Positions 26,159-34,600 of a stretch of 64,000 nt of DNA are shown here, piece by piece; within the stretch, counting starts at the first letter, position 1; each line of letters starts with the position of its first letter. Source of the DNA: Micromonospora arborensis (lineage in GTDB: Bacteria; Actinomycetota; Actinomycetes; Mycobacteriales; Micromonosporaceae). A program made the position numbers and the translations under genes. The notes below the pieces were generated by a model, which was not told the DNA's origin, made no database searches, and saw nothing but the letters and a program-made list of their open reading frames with translations. The DNA lies in assembly GCF_003205615.1 (NCBI RefSeq), contig NZ_PYBV01000021.1, positions 124,001 to 188,000 of the forward strand, in the 5' to 3' direction.

Positions 26159-26791
26159 ATGACGACCTACCGCGACCGGGCCGAGGCGGGCCGGGTGCTC
26201 TCCGAGCGACTCACCGCACTCATCGGCGAACCGGACGTCATCGTCCTCGGCCTCGTCCGTGGTGGCGTACCGGTCGCCCGGGTCGTCGCCGAACGGCTCG
26301 GCGCACCCCTGGACGTGCTTGTCGTCCGGAAACTCGGCATGCCGTGGGCCCGGGAGGTCGCCTTCGGGGCACTCGGGCCGGGCGGTGTCCAGGTGCTCAA
26401 CGACGCGGTGGCCAGCCGACTCAGCAGCGACGACATCGCCGAGGTCAGCCAGCGGGAGCAGACCGAGTTGGAACGCCGGGAGCGGCTCTACCGGGGCGGT
26501 CGCCCACAACTGGACCTCACCGGTCGGACCGCGGTGATCGTCGACGACGGCCTGGCCACCGGCGCGACCGCCCGCGCGGCCGTGGAGGTCGTCCGCCAAC
26601 TCGGGGCACACCGGGTCGTGGTCGCGGTCCCCGTCGGCGCGCAGGAAGCGTTCGAACTGCTCGCCGCCGAAGCCGACCAGGTCGTCTGTGCCCAACGCCC
26701 ACCGGACTTCGGCGCGGTGAGCGTCTACTACGACGACTTCCACGAGGTGTCCGACGAAGAGGTCACCGAGGCGCTCACAGCAACTGCATAG
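26159..26791 (+). CDS. Phosphoribosyltransferase family protein
   Basis: The 210-residue protein has a type I PRTase fold. The PRPP-binding loop is VIVDDGLATGATARAAV near residue 120, and the N-terminus has VIVLGLVRGGVPVARVVAERL. It resembles the stand-alone actinobacterial PRTases often linked to stress or hydrolase-fold genes, not the specific hypoxanthine, adenine or orotate enzymes. The acceptor base is unknown. The ATG at 26159 has GAAGG directly upstream. It is followed after 22 bases by the zinc-ribbon gene, so the two may be co-transcribed. Confidence 0.87.
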   Translation: MTTYRDRAEAGRVLSERLTALIGEPDVIVLGLVRGGVPVARVVAERLGAPLDVLVVRKLGMPWAREVAFGALGPGGVQVLNDAVASRLSSDDIAEVSQREQTELERRERLYRGGRPQLDLTGRTAVIVDDGLATGATARAAVEVVRQLGAHRVVVAVPVGAQEAFELLAAEADQVVCAQRPPDFGAVSVYYDDFHEVSDEEVTEALTATA

Positions 26792-26813
26792 GTGGACCAG
26801 GTACCGTCGGGTG

Positions 26814-27188
26814 ATGAGCCTCACCTGTCCCAAGTGTCACGGAGAAATGCGCCAGTACGAGCGCAGCGGCGTCGTCATCGACCAGTGCGGGGAGTGCCGA
26901 GGCATCTTCCTGGACCGCGGCGAGTTGGAGAAGCTGTTCGAGGCGGAGGCCAACTGGAGCCGCCAACAGAGCGGCGGCGTGCCACCGCAACCCGCCCAGC
27001 AGCCGGCCGGGTACCCACCCCCGCCGCCTCCGCCGCACCAGCCCGGTTACGGCGCCGTCCCGCCGCCCCCGCCCGCACACGGCTACCCGCCGGCACCGGC
27101 CTACGGCCACCAGCAGCAGCACCACGGCTACCACGGGCACTACCGGCAGAAGAAGCGCAAGGGCTTCCTCGACGAGATGTTCGGCTGA
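26814..27188 (+). CDS. TFIIB-type zinc-ribbon protein with proline/histidine-rich tail
   Basis: The 124-residue protein has a zf-TFIIB-like ribbon at residues 1-45: LTCPKCHGEMRQYERSGV then IDQCGECRGIFLDRGELEKL. This is the family arrangement of two CxxC knuckles followed by a helix. The rest is low complexity, with long Pro and Gly stretches, many His and Tyr, and a basic end (RQKKRKGFLDEMFG). The function is unknown; relatives are usually single small proteins. The ATG at 26814 gives MSLTCPKC; a GTG one codon earlier is also possible. Confidence 0.82.
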   Translation: MSLTCPKCHGEMRQYERSGVVIDQCGECRGIFLDRGELEKLFEAEANWSRQQSGGVPPQPAQQPAGYPPPPPPPHQPGYGAVPPPPPAHGYPPAPAYGHQQQHHGYHGHYRQKKRKGFLDEMFG

Positions 27189-27347
27189 GTCCAGCCTGAC
27201 ATCCCGCCCGGGTCGATCCACGCATCGGCCCGGGCACATCACCCACGCCATACGCTGCCAGGGCTGGCCCGCGTGGGACAACCACGACTTCGTGCTGAAG
27301 GCCACCAGGCGCGTCCCGCTGACCGACCGGGACCGGCTGGAGTTGGG

Positions 27348-28043
27348 TCAGCTCGCGGCCAACCCGTTCTGGTACGCCCACACCACGGTCTGCACCCGGT
27401 CCCGTACGCCGATCTTGGTCATCGCCCGCCCGAGGTGTGACTTGACCGTGCTGGTCTCGATGAAGAGCGCGTCGGCGATCTCGTTGTTGGAGAAGCCCTT
27501 GGCGAGCAACCGCACGATCTCGGCTTCGCGCGGGGTGAGCTGGTGCGCCGCCGCGGACTCGGGCGGTGCCGCCGGTCGCCGCCGGGCGAACTCCGAGATC
27601 ACCCGGCGGGTCACGACCTGGTCGACGAGACCGTAGCCGTTGGCTAGCCGACGGATCGCGTCGATCAGGTCCTCGGGCTCGCAGTCTTTGAGGATGAAGC
27701 CACTGGCCCCGGATTCGAGTGCGCCGAAGACGTACTCGTCGAGGTCGAACGTGGTCACCACCAGGATGGCTGGGGGCGACTCGGGCGCGTCGGCGAGGAT
27801 CTCGCGGGTCGCGGTGAGTCCGTCACCGCCGGGCATCCGGACATCCATGCAGATGACGTCGGGACGCAGCCGAGCGGCCACCGCCACCGCAGACGATCCG
27901 CTGGACGCCTCCGCCACCACCTCGATGTCGTCCGCCTGCTCCAGGAGCACTCGGAAACCGGCCCGCACCACCGCCTGGTCGTCGACCAGCATTACTCGAA
28001 TCGTCCCAGCGCCAGCCTCAGCCCCGGTCCCAGAACTGGTCAC
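27348..28043 (-). CDS. NarL/LuxR-type response regulator
   Basis: The 231-residue protein has a receiver domain (about 14-130) with DD near 21-22, the phosphoacceptor D67 in DVICMDVRMPGG, T100 and the conserved lysine in SGFILKDCEPEDL. A LuxR-type helix-turn-helix is at about 165-225 (LTPREAEIVRLLAKGFSNNE, STVKSHLGRAM). It would bind DNA once phosphorylated by the kinase next to it. Its GTG start overlaps the kinase stop (GTGA). It is the last gene of a unit of serine hydrolase, kinase and regulator. Confidence 0.95.
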   Translation of the reverse strand: MTSSGTGAEAGAGTIRVMLVDDQAVVRAGFRVLLEQADDIEVVAEASSGSSAVAVAARLRPDVICMDVRMPGGDGLTATREILADAPESPPAILVVTTFDLDEYVFGALESGASGFILKDCEPEDLIDAIRRLANGYGLVDQVVTRRVISEFARRRPAAPPESAAAHQLTPREAEIVRLLAKGFSNNEIADALFIETSTVKSHLGRAMTKIGVRDRVQTVVWAYQNGLAAS

Positions 28044-29380
28044 GACGAATCACTTCCCTTTGATGTCAGCGTCACTGTGACAGACCAGCCGGCTTCGGTC
28101 GTCGGCCCGGCCGCGAACCGTGCGCCGATCAACTGCGCTCGTTCCCGCATGCCGATCAGCCCGACCCCGCTGCTGGTGCGCACCGCCGGCTCGGGACGCC
28201 GCGCTGGCGGACCATTCACCACCGCCAGCGACACCTCGCGCGGCAGGTAGCGCAGCGTGATCAGCACCGGCGCGCCCGGCGCATGCTGCCGCGCGTTGGA
28301 CAGCGACTCCTGCACCATCCGATAGAGAGCGACGTCGGCGATCGGCGGGACCGGACGTGGCGACCCGACGCCCACGAACTCGACCGGCGCGCCCAGGTCC
28401 CGAGCGGTCCGGACCAGGTCATCGAGCACGGCCAGCCCCGGCACCGGGACGCTCCCCTCACCATCGTGGCCGGGTGTGTCGCCGCTTCCGCTGCCGTCGG
28501 CCGGGGTGCCGCGCAGCACCCCGACCACCAGCCGCAGGTTGTTCAGGGTCTCCTTGCCCTGGGACCGGATCCAGGCCACGCCGGTCTTCGCCGCCTCCGG
28601 GTCCCGGTCGATGAGCCGGTGGACCGCCGCCGCCTGCACCACCATTCCGGACAGGTGGTGGGCGGCGACGTCGTGCAGTTCCCGAGCCATCTGGGTGCGT
28701 TCCGCCTCGATCGCGGCCCGCACCTTCGCCTGCTGGGCCCGGACCGCCTCGCCGGCCTGCAGGCGCAACAGCTGCGTGTAGCGTCGACGGGTCGCCACGT
28801 AATTACCGACGACGACCGCGCCGAGGTTGGACAGTGCGCTCGACCCGGCAGGGCCGACAGCCGACGGCAGAAGGTCCGGCGCCGTCACGGCGGCGGTGCC
28901 GAACGCCGCTGCCGCCTCGACCACCACCGCCGCGCCGACCAGCGCGAACGCCGTCCGGGCCGGCAGCAGAACCCCGATGGTGTACGCGACGACGAAGGGC
29001 GCGAATACCCGGATCGTCGCGTCTGGTGGGGCCAACGCGATCATAGCGACCTGAAGGCCGACGATTCCGGCGAGGCAGAGCAGCGGGCGGACCCGGCGCA
29101 GGCAGAGCAGCAGCGCCTGCCCGACCCCGAGGGCGACGAGCAGCCAGGCCCGCACCGGGTCGAGCACAATTTCGCCCGGTGACGTCACGACAAAGAACAG
29201 GGCAGCCATCAACGTGAACGTCATCCCGGCGACGCAGACCGCGAGCAGACAGTCCTGGGCGAACCGCCCGGTCACCCCGAGGTTGGCGAGCAGCACGTCC
29301 AACCGCTTCGTCAGCCTGGGCGGGTCCGCCGGCTCGGTCGGCTCGGTGGTGACCGGGCCGTCCCCGATGTGATCGTTCAC
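28040..29380 (-). CDS. NarL-family sensor histidine kinase
   Basis: The 446-residue protein has about six N-terminal membrane segments (40-200), with little outside the membrane. A HisKA_3 dimerisation domain has the phosphorylated histidine in MARELHDVAAHHLSGMV near residue 235. The HATPase domain has YRMVQESLSNARQHAPG and the G box SGVGLIGMRERAQLIG. This is the usual kinase type paired with NarL-like regulators in actinomycetes, often responding to membrane or cell-envelope state. The GTG start is at 29380. It lies 59 bases downstream of a beta-lactamase-like gene on the same strand, suggesting a joint role at the envelope. Confidence 0.94.
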   Translation of the reverse strand: MNDHIGDGPVTTEPTEPADPPRLTKRLDVLLANLGVTGRFAQDCLLAVCVAGMTFTLMAALFFVVTSPGEIVLDPVRAWLLVALGVGQALLLCLRRVRPLLCLAGIVGLQVAMIALAPPDATIRVFAPFVVAYTIGVLLPARTAFALVGAAVVVEAAAAFGTAAVTAPDLLPSAVGPAGSSALSNLGAVVVGNYVATRRRYTQLLRLQAGEAVRAQQAKVRAAIEAERTQMARELHDVAAHHLSGMVVQAAAVHRLIDRDPEAAKTGVAWIRSQGKETLNNLRLVVGVLRGTPADGSGSGDTPGHDGEGSVPVPGLAVLDDLVRTARDLGAPVEFVGVGSPRPVPPIADVALYRMVQESLSNARQHAPGAPVLITLRYLPREVSLAVVNGPPARRPEPAVRTSSGVGLIGMRERAQLIGARFAAGPTTEAGWSVTVTLTSKGSDSS

Positions 29381-29439
29381 CGTGTCAGCATCCTCTGCTC
29401 ATAGATCGAGACGGATCGGGAGGGGTCGGGTCGGGACGG

Positions 29440-31512
29440 TCAGTAGGAGATATTCGGCGAGAGCAGCATGAACTCGACGGCGAACCATCCCGTACCGACG
29501 AGGGCCAGCAGGACCAGGGCGCTGCCGGCGGTCCGCGACCAGCCGACCCGCCGGCGGACGTCGTCCACCAGCCGGACCGCTGCGGGGACCACCCCGAGCA
29601 GGCCGATCAGCTGGGCCACCTGCACGGTGCGCAACGAGGCGGTGGAGAGATCCTCCAGGCCGATGATGAGTACGAAGCTGCCCACCCAGCCGCCGACCGC
29701 GAGCAGGGCGCAGCCGACGCCGACGCGGCTGAGGATGCGCGCGGTGCGTCCAGCCCGATCACGCGGCGCCCGCCGCCGCAGCCGGCGACCGATCGCCCCG
29801 ATCGGCCAGGCCAGGACGGTGAGCAGGAGGATGACCACCGACCCGACGATCACCGGGATGGCCAGGTAGGTGCTGCGTGCGGCCGCTACCGGCACCAGGG
29901 CGAACGCGGAGTCGAAATTAATCACTTCGACCCGGCCGTCTACCGCTCGCATCGCGATCGTTTCCTGCCCGCCCACCTCACGCCAGACCCAGGGCTCGAT
30001 CTCCTCGTAGACGGCGGCGGAATCGGCCATCGGACGCGGTTCGAGCAGCAGCCGGCCGTCATCGCGGACGCTCACCGTGGTACGCCCGGACAGGCCGATC
30101 AGGGTCAGGAAGTTGCTCTTGATCATGCGGGAGCTTTCGTAGGTGCCGGCGGCCATCGCGGCCCGCTCGGCCGTGCCCGAGGCGTCGGTGGTCGGGGCGG
30201 CCAGCTCGGTCGCCGGCACGTTGTTCGCCGCCGCGCCGCGCACCGCCGGGAAGTAACGGTCGGCGAAGGCTTTCGTCAGCTTCTGTCGAAGCTGGTGGTT
30301 GGCCAGGCTCGACGTGCCGGTGCTGTTGAGCGAGATGAACAGGCCGGCGCCCTCGTCCGGGTAGATCTGCAGGTGGCTGTGGAAAAAGGGGGTGTCGCCG
30401 CCGTGGCCGAGGATTCGATGGCCGTTGCGGCTCTCGTCGAAGAACCCGAGGGTCATCCGGGGTGCACCCGCGAGGGTGCCGAGCGTGGTGGCGTCAAGCG
30501 CCGGCTGGTGCATCAGGTCAAGCGTCGGCTCGTCCAGAATCGGGGTGCCGCCGACAGGTTCGCCGAGGTGAGCGAGCATGAACCGGGCCATGTCCGGGGC
30601 CGAGGCGCTCATCGAGCCGGCGGGCGGGGTGCCGATGATCTCGAAGTACCCGGGTGGGGACGACGCGTTGTCGTACCCGTTCGACACGCGGCCCGCCAGG
30701 TCCGCGGGCAGCGGCTGCTCGAAGGAGGACGACGTCATGCCGAGGCGGTCGAAGACGTTACGGTCGACGTACTCCTCGAAGGGGATACCGCTGACCCGTT
30801 CGACGATGTACCCGGCGAGTGAGTTGCCGTAGTTGGAGTAGGCCGGCACGGTGCCCGGCCGGTAGATCTGCTCCGGCGGGTCGGTGACCAGAGCGTCGCG
30901 TAGGTCGGCCCGGGTGCCTTCCTTGCCGATGAGGCCGGCGATCCGCTCCTCGAACCCGGCGGTGTGGGTCAGCAGGTGGCGCAGGGTGATCGGCTCGTCG
31001 AAGTTGCGGGGGATGGTGAAGTCGAGGTAGGCGGCGATGTCGGCGTCGAGGTCGACCCTGCCGTCCTGGACGAGTTGCATCGCGGCGGTGGCGGTGGCGA
31101 GCTTCGACACCGATCCGATCCGGAACAGGTGCCGCTCGGGGTCGACCGGCACCGGCTCGGTGCCCTCGCTGCCGGTGTCGACGCGGCCGTACCCCCGGGT
31201 GGTGACGGTCTCACCGTCGTTGACGACGGCGACCGTCGCCCCGGCGATGTCATTGGCTTCCAGCGCGGCCGGGAGCATCTCGTCGAGCCAGGCGTTCACG
31301 TCGCCGGCGTCCAGCGCGTGCGGTTCGACGGCTGCCGCCGGGGCGTCGCTCGTCGGGGCCGGCTCGTGCGCGGCACCGGCACCGCAGCCGGCGACGCCCG
31401 CCCCGACGACGACCGCGGTTGCCAGGGCGGCACCGAGACGCCGCAGGCGGAATGCCGGCCGGGACGGGTACGACCGGGAAGGAGTCAGCTCTGGTGCATC
31501 GTTCTGGTTCAT
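29440..31512 (-). CDS. Serine beta-lactamase-like hydrolase, lipoprotein with membrane C-terminus
   Basis: The 690-residue protein starts MNQNDAPELTPSRSYPSRPA and has a hydrophobic segment ending in VAGC, so it is a probable lipoprotein with C43 as the lipid site. The class C/AmpH-like domain (about 70-400) has the nucleophile motif SVSK (134-137), YSN (225-227) and HGG (370-372). A beta-rich region follows, and the last 130 residues hold about four membrane helices. Such proteins are DD-peptidases, esterases or D-amino-acid peptidases rather than true drug-hydrolysing lactamases; the substrate is unknown. The frame extends upstream to 31686, but MNQND is preferred. It is followed by a two-component system. 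Confidence 0.88.
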   Translation of the reverse strand: MNQNDAPELTPSRSYPSRPAFRLRRLGAALATAVVVGAGVAGCGAGAAHEPAPTSDAPAAAVEPHALDAGDVNAWLDEMLPAALEANDIAGATVAVVNDGETVTTRGYGRVDTGSEGTEPVPVDPERHLFRIGSVSKLATATAAMQLVQDGRVDLDADIAAYLDFTIPRNFDEPITLRHLLTHTAGFEERIAGLIGKEGTRADLRDALVTDPPEQIYRPGTVPAYSNYGNSLAGYIVERVSGIPFEEYVDRNVFDRLGMTSSSFEQPLPADLAGRVSNGYDNASSPPGYFEIIGTPPAGSMSASAPDMARFMLAHLGEPVGGTPILDEPTLDLMHQPALDATTLGTLAGAPRMTLGFFDESRNGHRILGHGGDTPFFHSHLQIYPDEGAGLFISLNSTGTSSLANHQLRQKLTKAFADRYFPAVRGAAANNVPATELAAPTTDASGTAERAAMAAGTYESSRMIKSNFLTLIGLSGRTTVSVRDDGRLLLEPRPMADSAAVYEEIEPWVWREVGGQETIAMRAVDGRVEVINFDSAFALVPVAAARSTYLAIPVIVGSVVILLLTVLAWPIGAIGRRLRRRAPRDRAGRTARILSRVGVGCALLAVGGWVGSFVLIIGLEDLSTASLRTVQVAQLIGLLGVVPAAVRLVDDVRRRVGWSRTAGSALVLLALVGTGWFAVEFMLLSPNISY

Positions 31513-31569
31513 GCCCGAGAGCCTGCTGCAGCGGCGCGGCGGCGCCATCTGGCGCAGGACCACAGTCGA

Positions 31570-31589
31570 CTTACGACTTAAGTGGTAAG
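31570..31589. promoter_or_regulatory. Imperfect palindrome, possible operator
   Basis: CTTACGACTTAAGTGGTAAG is a 20-base palindrome apart from one mismatched pair, with ACTTAAGT at its centre. It is AT-rich for this genome. It lies 58-77 bases upstream of the serine hydrolase start, a usual place for a TetR- or MarR-like operator. No dedicated regulator gene of that type is adjacent; the response regulator at 27.3 kb is another candidate. Confidence 0.4.
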
Positions 31590-31663
31590 GCTCAGCCGAC
31601 CAGCTGACGTGCAGTTGATCACCCTGTCGGCCGGTGCGATGTGCGCCCCTGGCAGAAGAAAAC

Positions 31664-34600
31664 TCATCCGATGGCCATGTCCACAAATCTCGATAGATGC
31701 AGTTGGGCTGCGACGGTCACGGTGTCGGTGGGCCCATTCCGATGCTTGGCAACAATAAAATCCGCCTCGCCCGCCCGCGGCGACTCCTTGTCGTAGTAGT
31801 CGTCGCGATGCAGAAGGATGACAACGTCGGCGTCCTGCTCGATGGAGTTGTGGGTAGCGATGCCATTTGCGATGAAGTTGTGCGTCCCGAGCACAGTCGC
31901 GTCGAACACTTCCTGCTCACCGATCGACTGAATAGAGACGATCGAGTCCCAGAAGATGTCGTTCGTGGCGTGCAGGTCCAGGTCGGCCGCATCCAGAACG
32001 GTGGCGATCGCCGCCAGCCGGGAGCGGCTGGGCGCACGCTTCCAGAGGGTGCTGCCGCAGAACTGGGTGCCGATGGCCTTCGCGAACTCACGGTGAGTCA
32101 TGCCCTGCTCGACCAGAATCTCCTTGACTCTGGTCCACACCTCACGTGGCACGGTATCAACGTTGGTATTACTCTCCGTCAGCTCCAGCGCGGCGAGCAG
32201 AGCGTCACAGCCCTCCGACCGCTGCCCGTAGACGCCGATCTCGCGCAGGAACCTCAACTGGTCATCCCGGCCGGAGATGTCGAGCGTGTACTGAGGGCGG
32301 TGCCCCACGACTGGTACGACCTTCAGCCGGGCCGTAATGCCATACCTCAGGAGCAGTCGCGAGATGTCCTCAAGCATTCGACGGCTCGTGGACGCGAAAT
32401 ACACGCGCCCCCCGCGACCTGAGCCGTTGACGGTCACCGAACCATCCGTGGCCCAAAGGTGCCGCAGGAAGGCGGTGATCTGCACCTTGGGCAGGCTGAA
32501 GACGCCCGAAGGGAGAAACTTCTCGTGTGATCTCAGGCCGAAGAGGCCCAATTCGTCCAGCCAAGCCGCGATGGGGTTACGCCGGCCGCGAGCCAGTCGA
32601 TAGGGCGCAGGCAGTCGGAGGGTGGTCACCCTCGCCGCCGCATAGTCGTCGCGCACGGCGGTGATCCCGAAGTGCTTCGCGGCTTCCGCCACAGCCTGCA
32701 GGTTCAGCTCATCGCAGCTTGCGTATCGGATGGGTTGGCGCCGCACGAAGGAGCCGTCGCCCAACAGGTGCGCCAACATGACGACCTCCGCGTCTGCCCA
32801 TGGGAGGGTGGTCATTGGCGGCGGCAAGTGGCGTGGCGATGCGATGCGATCTCCGGGCGACAACTCACCGAGCGGCACCCACCCGGTGAACGCGAGGAAG
32901 GGGTGATTCGCCGTGGCGTCGATCTGCTTACCCGATGCGAGGGTCAGCCGGAACACCTCGCGGCTACCGCTTGGGAAGACGTGGGTCATGGTGCGGGGCG
33001 TGTACCGAAGGCTCTCGTCCAACGCCCAGACCGGGATGTCTTTAGCGTTGCTTGACAACAACTCACCGAGCGTAATCTCGGTGTTGTCATCCGCTCGAAC
33101 CACTCGTGTCTCCGCTGTGAGGCAGCCAGACTCCCGCAAGTCGGACAACTGGGGCCGCTTGTCGGTGCGCTGCTCGGGGCCACGGTTCAGCTGGCTGACC
33201 GCGATCACCGGGCACTCGACCTCCTTGGCCAGCAGCTTCAGGCCACGGGACAGGTCCGCGACCTCCTGCTGCCGGCTCTCGGTGCGCTTCGGCGAAGTCA
33301 TCAGCTGGAGATAGTCGACCACGATCATCTTGAGGTCGTGCCGCTGCTTGAGCCGCCGAGCCTTGGCCCGGATCTCCATCAGGTTCATGCTCGGCGTGTC
33401 GTCGACGAAAAGCGGCGCTTCGCTGATCTCACCCATGCACCGGGCCAGCTTGGTCCAGTCGTCGTCGGAGAGCTGACCACTACGCAGCACGTGCAACGGC
33501 ACCCGCGCCTCGGCGGAGAGCAGTCGCATGACGATCTCGACCTTGCTCATTTCCAGCGAGAAGATCGCGGCAGCCTGATTGGCGCGGATAGCAGCATTTC
33601 GGGCAAAATCCATGCTGGCGGTGCTGTTGTGGGTAGGAATCATCGCCCGGCTGGCCAGGTAGAGATGCTCGGGGTTATCTACCGTGACGCACCGGACCGG
33701 CACGCTCGGCACCGCACGAACGTCGACGATGAACCGTGAGCTCGTTCGAGCAGCAGAGACGGTACGGCGGCGCTCGGCGTGCGCGTCCTGCTTGCGCTTC
33801 AGACGGAAGACGACATCCGGGGTGGAGAAGTTCAACGTGTACGCGACTGACGACTCGGGGGTGCGGCCGCGTACCGGCTTCGCGTTGACGGTGCAGCGGT
33901 AGCCGAGACTGACGACGAGTTCGCGCACGTCATCCGCCAACCGCTTCGAGGTCGACGTGTACTGCAGGTTGCCTGTGGGGGCGACGGTGCCGTCGGTGTC
34001 CATCAGGCCCGCCAGCAACGCCCGGCGCTGGGCCTCGGAGGCGCGCAGGTAGACGTTTGGGATGTGCTTGTTCCCTGCTACCCCAGTCTTACGCAGCAGC
34101 CCGATGAAGGAACCGTTCTGGTTGTGACAGCTGGCACATCTCCTGGTCGCTGGATTTTCGCGCAATGCCCGGGTGGAAGCGCCGCAGTCCGGGCAGACGC
34201 CGTTGCCTGAAACAACGGGCTTGGACGGCAGCAGGATGGTGTAGACCATCGGCCCGCTGGGCCGAACGACGAAGCCGTCCGCCTCGACGTGCGTGACCAT
34301 CTCCGGATCCGCGGTGGTGAAGCGGCTGGCGTCGGTGTGCCCGTCACCGAGCCATGCTCCCAACGTGTAGGGCGGGACCAACAGCTCCCGATCCGGAAGG
34401 CGGAGGGGTGCGCTGTTTCGTACGGCGTGGTTGAGCCGTCGATCGGCGGTGTCGGTACGCAGTGTGGCCGCGATTTCAGCAGTGGTGACGACTCCGTCGT
34501 GGTCGGCCCGGCTGCCGGCGTTGACCTCCCGCTCGGCCCGTTCAAGAAGTGCGGTCAGAAGGGGACCGGCCGGATAGCCGGGCGCAGTCCAGTTCCGCGG

